From Allocoprobacillus sp002160865 (GTDB lineage Bacteria > Bacillota_I > Bacilli_A > Erysipelotrichales > Coprobacillaceae), in contig NZ_AP031415.1 in the NCBI RefSeq assembly GCF_042850985.1, forward strand, positions 930,001 through 994,000: a stretch of DNA of 64,000 nucleotides, written 5' to 3'. The notes below the pieces were generated by a model. It worked only from the letters and a program-made list of their open reading frames with translations, was not told the origin of the DNA and did not search any database. This document shows, piece by piece, positions 52,794-63,400 of this stretch. How positions within the stretch are numbered: the first letter of the stretch is position 1; each line of letters begins with the position of its first letter. A program made the translations under genes and the position numbers.

Positions 52794-53795
52794 ATGGGAA
52801 AAACAAAATATATTACAAGTATGGGTGAATTAAGTCGAAAAGATAATTCATTGTGCTTTAGAAAAAATAATAAAAACATATATTTACCAATAGAAAATAT
52901 TCATGAAATATATTGCATGAATGAAGTATCTATCAATACAAAACTGCTAGATTATCTTTCTACAAAACATATCGTTATTCATTTCTTTAATTATTATGGA
53001 AACTATTCTGGAACTTTTTATCCTAAAGATCAGTATAAAAGCGGGAGATTACTGATTAAAGAAGTTGAGTGTTATAATTCAATGAAAAGAATAGTGATTG
53101 CTAAGAAGATTGTTATTGCTATTGCAAAAAATCTTGATTATGTGTTATATCATTATTATAAACATGGGCGTAAAGAAGTTAAAAAAATCATAGACTGGAT
53201 CAGACATGAATTTTATAAACAGTTGGAAGAAATTCAAGACATACAATCATTAATGCTTTTAGAGGGTACTTTATGGCAAATGTTTTATTCGTCATTTCAA
53301 TATATCTTACCTGAAGATTTTATGATGAATAAACGTGTAAGGAGACCTCCTGATAATCCTATGAATGCACTTATCTCTTTTGGAAATTCTCTTTTATACA
53401 CGAAATGTATTTCTGTTATTTACCAAACACATTTAAATCAAACAATTAGTTATTTACATGAACCAAGTGAAGCTAGATTTTCTTTGAGTTTAGATTTAAG
53501 TGAAACCTTTAAACCTGTAATTGTATTTAAAACTATCTTTGATCTTGTGAATAATAAAAAATTAAAAGTCAATGAGCATTTTGAAAAGAAGGTTAATTAT
53601 TGTATTCTTAATGACAAGGGTAGACAAATTTTTATTGAAGCGTTTGAAGAAAGATTAAATAGAGTTTTTTTGAATAAAAAGTTAAAACGTAAAATGACTT
53701 ATCAAACAGCTATGAAAATGGATTGCTATAAGTTGATTAAATATCTTCTTGAAGATAAAGACTTTGAATTTTTCTCATTGAAGGAAGGATATTAA
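52794..53795 (+). CDS. cas1: Cas1 integrase (type I-B)
   Basis: A 333-residue protein with a small beta-rich N-terminus and the helical catalytic domain: Glu (LLEGTLWQMFY, about 157), His (SYLHEPSEARFSL, about 221) and Asp (LDLSETFKP, about 236). It inserts new spacers with Cas2. AAGGTG places the start at 52794 rather than at the GTG at 52785. The stop overlaps the cas2 start. Confidence 0.96.
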   Translation: MGKTKYITSMGELSRKDNSLCFRKNNKNIYLPIENIHEIYCMNEVSINTKLLDYLSTKHIVIHFFNYYGNYSGTFYPKDQYKSGRLLIKEVECYNSMKRIVIAKKIVIAIAKNLDYVLYHYYKHGRKEVKKIIDWIRHEFYKQLEEIQDIQSLMLLEGTLWQMFYSSFQYILPEDFMMNKRVRRPPDNPMNALISFGNSLLYTKCISVIYQTHLNQTISYLHEPSEARFSLSLDLSETFKPVIVFKTIFDLVNNKKLKVNEHFEKKVNYCILNDKGRQIFIEAFEERLNRVFLNKKLKRKMTYQTAMKMDCYKLIKYLLEDKDFEFFSLKEGY

Positions 53796-54079
53796 TGAAA
53801 AAGTATAATTATAACTACGCTATTGTTTTTTATGACATAAAGGAAAAAAGAGTACAAAAAGTTTTTAAGATATGTAAAAAGTATTTATCACATTATCAAT
53901 ATTCAGTTTTTAGAGGTGATATTACTCCATCTAAACTTATATCATTAAAAAGAGAATTGAATAAAGTTATTAATAAAGAAGAAGATTTTGTTTGCATTAT
54001 TAAAACATTTAATGATAATGTATTTGATGAAGAAATTCTTGGAAACAAAAAAACTGAGAGTGACAATCTTATTATCTAA
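53795..54079 (+). CDS. cas2: Cas2
   Basis: A 94-residue ferredoxin-fold protein (YAIVFYDIKEKRVQKVFKICKKYL) with the conserved Asp after the first strand. It bridges two Cas1 dimers. Last cas gene; array 2 begins about 170 bp downstream. Confidence 0.95.
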   Translation: MKKYNYNYAIVFYDIKEKRVQKVFKICKKYLSHYQYSVFRGDITPSKLISLKRELNKVINKEEDFVCIIKTFNDNVFDEEILGNKKTESDNLII

Positions 54080-54173
54080 ATTTACCAAGTATTATTTTAG
54101 AAAAAATGAAAAAACGCTGATTATATCAATATAAATTGTAATTTTTGATAAAGATTAAATTTTATAGTTTTAG

Positions 54174-54251
54174 CTGGTAAAAAATTAAAAAAATATTGTT
54201 ATAATCAGTATAATTTCATTTTAGTAAATAAAAAAGCATTGATTTTATTGG
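54174..54251 (+). promoter_or_regulatory. CRISPR array 2 leader
   Basis: Starts CTGGTAAAAAATT and ends TTGATTTTATTGG. Both elements match the array 1 leader at the same distances (78 nt and directly adjacent). It contains TTATAATCAG, a possible -10. Confidence 0.65.
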
Positions 54252-56111
54252 GTTTAATATCAACATATGGTGTTTTGAAATATGCCTGTGTCACAGACGC
54301 AGCAATATTTGGATTGAGTTTAATATCAACATATGGTGTTTTGAAATCTAATATCATTAATCGTTAATATACCCACGTATCTGTTTAATATCAACATATG
54401 GTGTTTTGAAATATATGATTAATAAAATCTTGAACTTCATCATATCGTTTAATATCAACATATGGTGTTTTGAAATCTATTGTTGTATCTAACAATGACA
54501 GTGTCTTCCGTGTTTAATATCAACATATGGTGTTTTGAAATTAATCTGTTTTTATCATTGACAGTTTTTCCTGCGTTGTTTAATATCAACATATGGTGTT
54601 TTGAAATATGAATACTGTCAATAACTATATTGCAGAAGTTAAGTTTAATATCAACATATGGTGTTTTGAAATATATATTAACATCAAAATTAATGGAAAA
54701 TGATCTCTGTTTAATATCAACATATGGTGTTTTGAAATGCAGCTTCATTAGCCGTAGCAGCATCTTGTTGAGCTGTTTAATATCAACATATGGTGTTTTG
54801 AAATTGATACGCTTCATACATTTCTATGAAGTTTTCGTAGGTTTAATATCAACATATGGTGTTTTGAAATAATTGGAAATGAAAAAGAGTTTGTGATTGG
54901 GGTAGGGTTTAATATCAACATATGGTGTTTTGAAATATGAAAGATGTGAATTGATAGGTGCTATCCGTTTACGTTTAATATCAACATATGGTGTTTTGAA
55001 ATATGTTTAATGTATTAGAGTTCTTAGCAACACCATAGTTTAATATCAACATATGGTGTTTTGAAATCCAGTAGCTTGAAAATCAATCTTATCACCATTA
55101 TCGTTTAATATCAACATATGGTGTTTTGAAATTTAGGTGGAGGTCCAGCACTTGCAGGAGGTATTTTGTTTAATACCAACATATGGTGTTTTGAAATTCA
55201 ACTCCTTCGACTTCAACATCTCCCATTTCATCGTTTAATATCAACATATGGTGTTTTGAAATTATACCTCCACCTTCTCTATAATTTTATTCCTTCGATG
55301 TTTAATATCAACATATGGTGTTTTGAAATTCTATCCATGTATCGCTTGATTTATCCCACAGAACGTTTAATATCAACATATGGTGTTTTGAAATTTCAAG
55401 GAACAAATTACAAAGAAGATATTAAGAGCAGTTTAATATCAACATATGGTGTTTTGAAATCTATAGTTAGTGTCATACGCTTGTTGAGCAGTTTCTGTTT
55501 AATATCAACATATGGTGTTTTGAAATTCCTTTTTGATAACTGGATTTGTCACTTCTCCCTGATTAATATCAACATATGGTGTTTTGAAATATGTTTTTTG
55601 CAAAAGCAAAAATGATTTTATGCTCTAATCAATATCAACATATAATGTTTTGAAATATGACAACCTGTGCAATCACAAAACACAGTTCTTGATCAATATC
55701 AATATATAATGTTTTGAAATGAAGATATGTATACAATCACAAAGGATAAAGAAAGTGATCAATATCAACATATAATGTTTTGAAATATGTATTCTTAGAC
55801 ACAAAAAAATAGAAACAACTCTGATTAATATCAACATATGGTGTTTTGAAATTCAACTCCTTTATAAAAGGTATTTCCAACTTTCCAGGATTAATATCAA
55901 CATATGGTGTTTTGAAATACAAAGAGTTCAATTCCTAAGTCTTTTGCAGTTTTGATTAATATCAACATATAATGTTTTGAAATGCCATTGAACTTGCACC
56001 AGAGGGAACGGGATATCAATCAATATCAACATATAATGTTTTGAAATTTAGCCTGAGTAGCATTTTCTTTTGCTTCGTCCAAATCAATATCAACATATAA
56101 TGTTTTAAAAT
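54252..56111 (+). CRISPR. Type I-B CRISPR array 2: 29 repeats, 28 spacers
   Basis: The 30-nt repeat reads GTTTAATATCAACATATG followed by GTGTTTTGAAAT; it differs from array 1 in the ATATC/AACAA and GGTGTTTT/ATGTATT parts. The first 20 copies are almost constant (55168 has TAATACC). From 55561 on, copies drift into two variants, GATTAATATC...GGTGTTTTGAAAT and AATCAATATC...AATGTTTTGAAAT, which alternate. The last copy (56082) ends TTTTAAAAT. The leader is therefore at 54.2 kb, same orientation as array 1 and the cas genes. Confidence 0.98.
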
Positions 56112-56279
56112 TATACCGTCTTTATTTTGTTTCAGTAAATAACTATTAATTAATAACAATCCCAAATGACCAAAAATAAAAATATTATTTATACAAAACC
56201 TTAATTATTCATGAGATTATAATATAATCATGAAATATCCTTATTTCATAGGCATTTTCTGCTTTTATTTATTCTTTTT

Positions 56280-56311
56280 CTATTCACCCGTTGGGTGAAT
56301 AGTTTTTCTTT
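56280..56311 (+). terminator. Intrinsic terminator upstream of the IS1380-type transposase
   Basis: CTATTCACCC-GTT-GGGTGAATAG then TTTTTCTTT. It would stop transcription coming from array 2 or the IS flank, a common way ISs insulate their transposase. Confidence 0.8.
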
Positions 56312-56324
56312 ATATATAATAAAA

Positions 56325-56366
56325 GCTCCTGTATAATGTAAGTGACCAAACTACAATACAAGGAGC
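56325..56366 (+). promoter_or_regulatory. Fold-back hairpin covering the transposase ribosome site
   Basis: GCTCCTGTAT (56325-56334) pairs with ATACAAGGAGC (56356-56366) with one bulge; the AAGGAG ribosome site is in the 3' arm. The TATAAT (56332-56337) lies at the edge of the 5' arm, so transcripts from that promoter would lack the arm while readthrough transcripts would fold and hide the site. Confidence 0.5.
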
Positions 56367-56372
56367 ACTTAT

Positions 56373-57650
56373 ATGATACAATCTATTTTCAATTTTGACA
56401 ACATAAATTTTAACGGTGGCAACATTTCCTGTGATGGTGGCAGCATCTTGCTTCTTTCATTTCTTAAAAAGTACAATCTGCTATCTTCATTAGATGACAT
56501 TCCTTTCAATGATACAAGAAGATTGCCTAAGTATTCCAATTCTGACATTGTCACTCAAATTGTTTTACGTAACCTTTTAGGCTACTTCAATCAGGCTGAT
56601 CAAATGACACTTATTGATGATCCACTTTTATCACAATGCATCAATGCCTGTTCACAGCCTACTTTATCAAGATTCTTTGATAGAATCAACATGAAAACCA
56701 ACATGACCATTAAGGAACATATTCAAAGATTAGGTTGCGACTATGTCAATAGGCATGTTGAGAATATCATTCTTGACGTCGATTCAACAAAAACACAAAC
56801 TCATGGACATCAGGAAGCTTCTGCATATATCTACCATTATGGTGTCAATGGATACCATCCAATGATGATTAATGAATATAATACCAAACTATTGTTAAGT
56901 TCCAACTTTAGAACAGGAGCAGCATACTCATCTAATGGATTCATCAATGAACTCAAGAAAGTACTGGCACATCTTGATAGAAAAGGCAAGACTGTTTCCA
57001 TGAGGGGTGACAGTGCATTCTACAATACTGAATTCATGGATTATATGCATCATGAAGATATTCAATACTACATTAGAGCCAAAAGCTATGAAAAGATTCA
57101 AAATATGATCATTGAACATCTGGAAGACAATGGAATTGATTATTTGAATTACACAAATCAGGAATCCTATTATGGAGAGATAGAATACTCACCTAAAAGT
57201 CTATCCACACCATGCCGATATGTTTTTAAGGTATTTCCAGCACAGGATAAACAGTTGACAATGTTCCCAGTTATCTATTGCATCATAACAAATGACATGA
57301 AAAGATCATGCGAAGACATCTGTGACTTCTATGAGGAGAGAGGAAACTCAGAGAACTTCACAAAAGAACTGAAAGATGATTTCAATGGAGATAATGTAGG
57401 ACATCATGATTTTGAAAAGAACTGTTTCCAGTTCATGATATCATCACTGTGTTATAACTTCTATCATCTATTTAGGATTCTTGTATTAGAAGGCAAAGAT
57501 CAGAAGATACGAATGAATACATTTAGAAACAAGTATCAAAAGATAGCAGTAAAGGTCATACGACATGCAAGAAGAATCATATTGTCATTTAGCAGTGCAT
57601 ATAGATATAAGAAGAAATTCTTAAAATACTATCAAAAACTGCAGAATTAA
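56373..57650 (+). CDS. IS1380-family transposase
   Basis: A 425-residue DDE transposase with the IS1380 layout: FNGGNISCDGGSILLLSFLKKY N-terminus, first Asp in IILDVDSTKTQTHG, second in VSMRGDSAFYNTEF and Glu in the YEERGNSENFTKELKDDF signature. The frame is complete. The ends of the element are not resolved: I could not find convincing terminal inverted repeats in 56112-56300 or 57660-57860. It separates the CRISPR locus from the Wadjet operon. Confidence 0.88.
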   Translation: MIQSIFNFDNINFNGGNISCDGGSILLLSFLKKYNLLSSLDDIPFNDTRRLPKYSNSDIVTQIVLRNLLGYFNQADQMTLIDDPLLSQCINACSQPTLSRFFDRINMKTNMTIKEHIQRLGCDYVNRHVENIILDVDSTKTQTHGHQEASAYIYHYGVNGYHPMMINEYNTKLLLSSNFRTGAAYSSNGFINELKKVLAHLDRKGKTVSMRGDSAFYNTEFMDYMHHEDIQYYIRAKSYEKIQNMIIEHLEDNGIDYLNYTNQESYYGEIEYSPKSLSTPCRYVFKVFPAQDKQLTMFPVIYCIITNDMKRSCEDICDFYEERGNSENFTKELKDDFNGDNVGHHDFEKNCFQFMISSLCYNFYHLFRILVLEGKDQKIRMNTFRNKYQKIAVKVIRHARRIILSFSSAYRYKKKFLKYYQKLQN

Positions 57651-57676
57651 AACATAAAATCCATAGTTTATTGAAA

Positions 57677-57700
57677 GTAGTTGAAAAACTACACTTTTTT
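57677..57700 (+). terminator. Short intrinsic terminator after the transposase
   Basis: GTAGTT-GAAA-AACTAC then ACTTTTTT. Weak stem but a good T-run. Confidence 0.55.
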
Positions 57701-57825
57701 AGCTACGGTTATTCACAATTTTACGGTGGATAACATTTTTTAAGCTAGAAAATAGACATGATTTATAAGTTTTTCATCACAAATTTGCTTTCATGAATAA
57801 TTTGGGCAAAATATGTAAAAGATTG

Positions 57826-57855
57826 TTGCGATACATGATATTGAAAGAGTATAAT
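57826..57855 (+). promoter_or_regulatory. Promoter of the Wadjet operon
   Basis: TTGCGA (57826-57831), 18-bp spacer, TATAAT (57850-57855), 30 bp before the jetA start. Confidence 0.6.
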
Positions 57856-57884
57856 GATTTCAAGTGAAAATATGGAGGAAGTTC

Positions 57885-59372
57885 ATGAAAGTTTATGATA
57901 AATTACTTAAACCAATTAAAGAAGTCAATTATCTAAGAGCAGATAATGTTGATAGGTATCGTTTGATTATTAGATACTTCTTTTTGGAATACGAAAAGAT
58001 TCATTATTGGATTCATAAAGAAGAAGTTTATGAAGAAATTAGACAGATAGAAGGCTATCAAGATTATACATTAGAACAATGTCAACAAGATCTTCAACAG
58101 CTTACACAATGGCAAAATTTAACAGCAAGTCAAGATAGTAATAAAGTCAGAACAATAGATGATTTTAAAAATAAAAAATATCGTTATCAGCTAAGTGAAT
58201 ATACTGTTGAGATTGAAAGAATGACACTAAGATTAGAGAACTTAGAAATTGAAGGGGCATCATTAGAACCGACTTTACTGGAAAGAATTTATCATCAATT
58301 AACTCAAGTGAAAGACATAAGTCAAAAAGAAAATAGTGATGTGAATGGATGGCTGAATTTGCTCATGAACGATTTTGTCAGATTAAATCAAAATTATCAG
58401 GATTATATCAAAACATTAAATAGTGCAAAAGCAGAAGAACTCATGAAGACAACAGAATTTCTTGTTTATAAAGATAAAATCATTATGTATTTAAGAGAAT
58501 TTGTCATGACCATGCAAAATACAGGAGCTTTAATTTCCAGTCTTATGAGAAATATTGATGAAAATGATTTAGAATTAATTTTTCAAAAAGCAACAGACTA
58601 CGAATTGTCTATTCCACGTATTGGACGAGCATTAAAGAGAGAAGATGTTTATCAAAATTTTAAAGATAAATGGTTGAGTCTATATTATTGGTTTGTAGGT
58701 CAGGATGGTTATAATGAAGTTGATCATTTATATGATATATCTAATGAAATCATACGTAAAATGACGCGTTATGCACAACAAATATCTGAAATGATAAATC
58801 GTGGATCACATCGTAAAGAACAATATATACACATTGCTGAAATTTTTGAGAAATGTCAGGATATTAATGAAGCTCATTGCATGAGTGCTTATATTTTTGG
58901 GGTAGAAGATTGCCTACATCTTAACTATATTACACCTCGTTTAAGTGAAGACATACATATGGGTGTTTATCAGGATCATCCTTCATATATTCAATTTGAT
59001 CCTCATTCACGTATTGTTAGAAAAAAGACAGTCAGAAAACCTGCTGAAGACCATACTTTTGAACGTATGGAACAACAATTAATGATTGAAGCTGAATATG
59101 CAAAACAGATGGAAAAAATACAGGAACTCATTGTGAATAATCAAATTGATTTTTCGTCCTTACCAGTTATTGATGCGAATACAAGAAAAACATTGCTTAT
59201 GTGGTTGTCAAAAGCTTTAGGTCAGGAATCTTTATCATCTAAAACAGACGATGGACGAGTTTATATGATTGATAAAAGTGAAGCTAATCAAATGTGTGAA
59301 GTTGAGTGTATAGATGGGCATTTTATCATGCCAAAATTTAAAATTATATTTAAGGAGAAAGTTCATGAATAA
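57885..59372 (+). CDS. jetA: Wadjet anti-plasmid system protein JetA (TIGR02677 family)
   Basis: A 495-residue MukF-like kleisin/condensin partner. The N-terminus (MKVYDKLLKPIKEVNYLRADNVDRYRLIIRYFF) and the segment RGSHRKEQYIHIAEIFEKCQD are typical of TIGR02677. In Wadjet it bridges the JetC ATPase heads. GGAGG at 57874 fixes the ATG at 57885, although an upstream GTG is in frame. It overlaps jetB by 8 bp. Confidence 0.9.
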   Translation: MKVYDKLLKPIKEVNYLRADNVDRYRLIIRYFFLEYEKIHYWIHKEEVYEEIRQIEGYQDYTLEQCQQDLQQLTQWQNLTASQDSNKVRTIDDFKNKKYRYQLSEYTVEIERMTLRLENLEIEGASLEPTLLERIYHQLTQVKDISQKENSDVNGWLNLLMNDFVRLNQNYQDYIKTLNSAKAEELMKTTEFLVYKDKIIMYLREFVMTMQNTGALISSLMRNIDENDLELIFQKATDYELSIPRIGRALKREDVYQNFKDKWLSLYYWFVGQDGYNEVDHLYDISNEIIRKMTRYAQQISEMINRGSHRKEQYIHIAEIFEKCQDINEAHCMSAYIFGVEDCLHLNYITPRLSEDIHMGVYQDHPSYIQFDPHSRIVRKKTVRKPAEDHTFERMEQQLMIEAEYAKQMEKIQELIVNNQIDFSSLPVIDANTRKTLLMWLSKALGQESLSSKTDDGRVYMIDKSEANQMCEVECIDGHFIMPKFKIIFKEKVHE

Positions 59373-60486
59373 TAAAGAAGTTTTACTTTCGCAAAGATGG
59401 GTCTTAAAGCGTAATGATCGAGAACGTTATTACCAAATTAAAGATCATATCAAAGAATTAAGAAATCTTTTTCAAGAAAAAGCAGGTTTTTCACTCATTT
59501 CACATCCTCAGTTTATAAGACTTGATAAAACACCTGGAAAAGCTGAACCCTGGATGGGAATTACTCAGTTTCAACATGTAGAAGAATATCAAATTCTATG
59601 TTATATACTTACATTTCTTGAGGATAAAGAAATTGAGGAGCAATTTATTTTATCCCATTTATGCGAATTTGTACAAATTCAATTAGGTGTTGATGAAGAA
59701 TATTGGCTACAATTTAAACATCGAAAAATGCTTGTCAATGTTTTAAAGTATTGTATAAAAGAACAACTTATTATTCAAGATGATGGAAACAGTGACCAGT
59801 TCATGCAAGATCAGTTTGTAGAAGTTTTATTTGAAAATACTGGATTATCAAGATATTTTATGCGTAATTTTACAGCTGATGTTTTTGAATGGGTAGATCC
59901 TCAAGATGTGATGGAAAATGAATGGGTTTCTAATGACAGTCAAGATCGAGGACTTATTCGTATACAACGTGTCTATCGTCGTCTTTTACTGTCATGTGGT
60001 ATTTATAGAGAAGATGATGAAAATGATGATTTTTCATATATTCGCAGATATAGAAAAAGCATTGAAAAAGATTTACAGCAATTTTTTCCATGTGATTTAC
60101 AAGTTTATGAGTCCAGTGCTTTTTTAATTTTGGATGATGATGTGAAGGTAGGACAAATGTTTCCTAAATCAAATGCTTTAGATGAGTTGGTTGTTTTATG
60201 CTGTAGTCAGATTCGTAAAGGTATTAAAAATAGAGATTACAAAATTGATGAAAGAGAAATTTATATCGATCAAAAAGAAAGAATTTTGAAAAGATTTAAA
60301 CTCGTCATACAAAAACAAATATCTTATTTACCCGCTACTTATCGACAAAAAAGTATTGATCAACTTGTAGACATGGTTTATCAGCGTTTTATGGAAATTG
60401 GTTTTATGTCTTGTCAAAATGATGATGTTATATTTTATCCAGTTGTTGCGAAACTGACTGGGGAATTTGAGGAGGGTCAATCATGA
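59365..60486 (+). CDS. jetB: Wadjet anti-plasmid system protein JetB (TIGR02678 family)
   Basis: A 373-residue MukE-like winged-helix subunit (TIGR02678). Recognisable parts are SQRWVLKRNDRERYYQIKDH near the start, GLSRYFMRNFT in the middle and a C-terminal helical region ending TGEFEEGQS. It binds JetA and regulates the motor. The start at 59365 follows AAGGAG; the frame extends upstream inside jetA without a better site. It overlaps jetC by ATGA (60483-60486). Confidence 0.9.
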   Translation: MNNKEVLLSQRWVLKRNDRERYYQIKDHIKELRNLFQEKAGFSLISHPQFIRLDKTPGKAEPWMGITQFQHVEEYQILCYILTFLEDKEIEEQFILSHLCEFVQIQLGVDEEYWLQFKHRKMLVNVLKYCIKEQLIIQDDGNSDQFMQDQFVEVLFENTGLSRYFMRNFTADVFEWVDPQDVMENEWVSNDSQDRGLIRIQRVYRRLLLSCGIYREDDENDDFSYIRRYRKSIEKDLQQFFPCDLQVYESSAFLILDDDVKVGQMFPKSNALDELVVLCCSQIRKGIKNRDYKIDEREIYIDQKERILKRFKLVIQKQISYLPATYRQKSIDQLVDMVYQRFMEIGFMSCQNDDVIFYPVVAKLTGEFEEGQS

Positions 60487-63400
60487 GTTTAAGTCGTTGG
60501 CACATGAATAAAATGGGACTGGTTGATTTCTGGTGTTACGAAAATGAAGTATTTGAATTTGAAAATGGACATATGTTGTTACGTGGAAGTAATGGAAGTG
60601 GAAAATCTGTAACGATGCAAAGTTTTATTCCTTTGTTATTGGATGGAAATAAAAGCAGTGAAAGACTGGACCCATTTGGAACACGTTCAAGAAAAATAGA
60701 AACTTATCTGATTGATGAAAATTCATCACGTGAAGAACGTATTGGTTATTTATATCTAGAATTTAAAAGAGAAGATAGTGAACTTTATAAAACAATTGGA
60801 ATGGGACTTCGTGCTAGAAAAGGAAAACCATTAGACTCATGGTATTTTGTGATTGAAGATAATCGTCGTATTGGTATAGATTTTGCTTTAATGGAAAATC
60901 AGCTGACGTTAAGTGAAAAACAGCTTAAAAATATTTTAGGAGATCAGGTCATTGAGTCACAAAAAGAATATATGAAACGTGTCAATGAAGCATTATTTGG
61001 CTTTGAAAGTTTGCAGGATTATGGTGATGCCATTGGTTTATTATTACAGCTTCGTTCACCTAAATTAAGCAATTCTTTATCACCACAAAAAATTAATGAA
61101 ATCTTAGCTTCCTCTTTACAACCATTAAGCGATGAAGATTTAAGACCAATGAGTGAAGCCATTATGAATATGGATAATCTTCAAGATCAGTTAGAATTGC
61201 TGAAACAAAGCTTACAGGCAGCTCAGAAATTAAAAAATATTTATCAAACTTACAATCAAGTTCTTTTGTTAGAAAAATGGACAAAATATATCAAAGAACA
61301 ACGTTTATATCAACAAATTAATCAAAATATCAAACAAAAAGATAAAGAGAAAAAACATTTTTATCAAAATTTATTAGATAATCATCAAAAATTAGATACC
61401 AATAGAATTCAATATGAAGTTAAGACAAATGAACTTTCTTCTATGAAAACGCATGATATTGAAGCATGGATAGAATCTATTAGTGAATACAATCAGGAAC
61501 TGACTCAATATCAAAAAGAATTAGATAAGAAAATACATATTTGTGAACAAAAAGAAGAAGTCTATCAAGATTTAAATCAGAGTATTGAAGAATACCAAAA
61601 TCTCATTGATCAAAAAGAATATGAATGCCAAAAGTTGATTCAAGAAATGAACGCTTTTAATGAAATTTTATCTTTAACTGAGCATTTAGCTATTAAAGAA
61701 TGTTTTGAACAACGCAAGAAAAATTTTGAATTTTCATATACACGACAAGTTTTACAAAATGATATGAAACAAATTCAAGATGGTTTAGCAATGTGGAAAG
61801 ATTATGAAACACAATCTCAATTAATTGCATTTTATGAAAATGATGAAAGTCAAAAGCAGGAACAATACATTGTTTTACAAACACAAATGGAACATTTACA
61901 AAAAGAATATCAACAAGTGATAGAAGAATATTTAGAAGATTATCATCGTTTTAATGAAAACAATGAGATTTTAAAAATATCTCAACAAGATATGGAAAAA
62001 ATAAGAGAACATTTGATTGATTATGAAATGACTCATGATTACTTTGTGATTCAAAAAGTGATAGATGATATTTATCAGCATATGTCAAGACAATTGATAG
62101 AAGAACAGATGCGTTATGAAAGATTGATTCAAGAAAATGAAAATGAATTATCAAAACTCTACCATGAAAAAGAATATTTGGAATCTTTGGAAGATATTGA
62201 ACCACAACAAACACCTGAAAATCAGTTGAATCGTCAATATTTAGATGAACATCATATTGACTATGTTCCATTTTATCGCTTACTTGAATTTGATGCATCA
62301 TTGACAGATCTTCAAAAACAAAGAATTGAAGAAATCTTATCTCAAATGCAATTATTGAATGCTTTGGTTGTGCATAAAAATGATCAATATCGTATTCAAG
62401 AACTGCCTCAAGGATGTCAAGATTTTTATCTTTGGACAAATCAAGATGTTAATCAGCTTCAAACTCTGACAATCTCTCAATTCAATAATCAAAATGATTT
62501 GTTGTTTATTTTAGAATGTTTAGGTATCGAAACAAATCAACAAGTTGTCATTCAAGATAAATATTTCCAATCTGGAATTATTGAAGGGAGTCTTTCCTTA
62601 AATCAAGAAGCCATTTATATTGGTTATGAAAGTCGTATGAAAATGAAACAGGACAAGATTGAATCTTGTTTACTTCAAATTCAAGAACTGGAAACTTTCA
62701 AAGAAGAAAATATGCAAAAAGAAAAGTTGACTAAAGAAAAGCAGCAAACGCTTTTATTGGAATATCAAAGTTTTCGTGATGAAAAACAATTAAAAGAAAG
62801 TCTTGATAATGTGGAAATGCTAAGAAAAGAGCAGGCAACATTAGAACGAAAGATTCAAGAGCTGCAACAATTGATTTTATTAGAAAATCAAAAATTAACA
62901 GACATACATAATCAGATAAAAGTTGTAGCATCCAAATTGTTATTGCCAGTACAAAAAGGAGCATTTGAAGCTTATAAAGATGATCTGCAGGATTATCAGG
63001 AAGCTTTTGAATCTTTTAAAGATAGTTATACTCAGATGCTACAAACGATGGATTTAAAAGCTATACAAGATGAAAAAGCCAGTCAGCTCGTTGATGATTT
63101 AGATGAGTTGCATTATGAAATTGAACAGTACCAGCATAAAATCAGTGTGGTCACACAAAAGCGTGATTTATTACAGGAAAAATTAAATGAGTCTGGTTAT
63201 CAGGATATTGCGCAAAAAATTCAAGATCTGCAAAATGAAATCAAAAGATTAGAAGATGAAAAAACAGCTTTAGAAAAAGAAAAATCCGTTTTAGAAACAA
63301 AGATAGAACAAGTAGACATAGATATACAAAATTTATCTGATCAAAAGTTGGAACAAGAAAATCATATGCTTATCTATAAAGATATTTTTATGCAGGAAAA

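Noticed and set aside
56112..57860. Exact ends of the IS1380-type element
   Set aside because: Several short similarities (such as AATCATG) exist on both sides but none forms a convincing terminal inverted repeat, so no boundaries are given.
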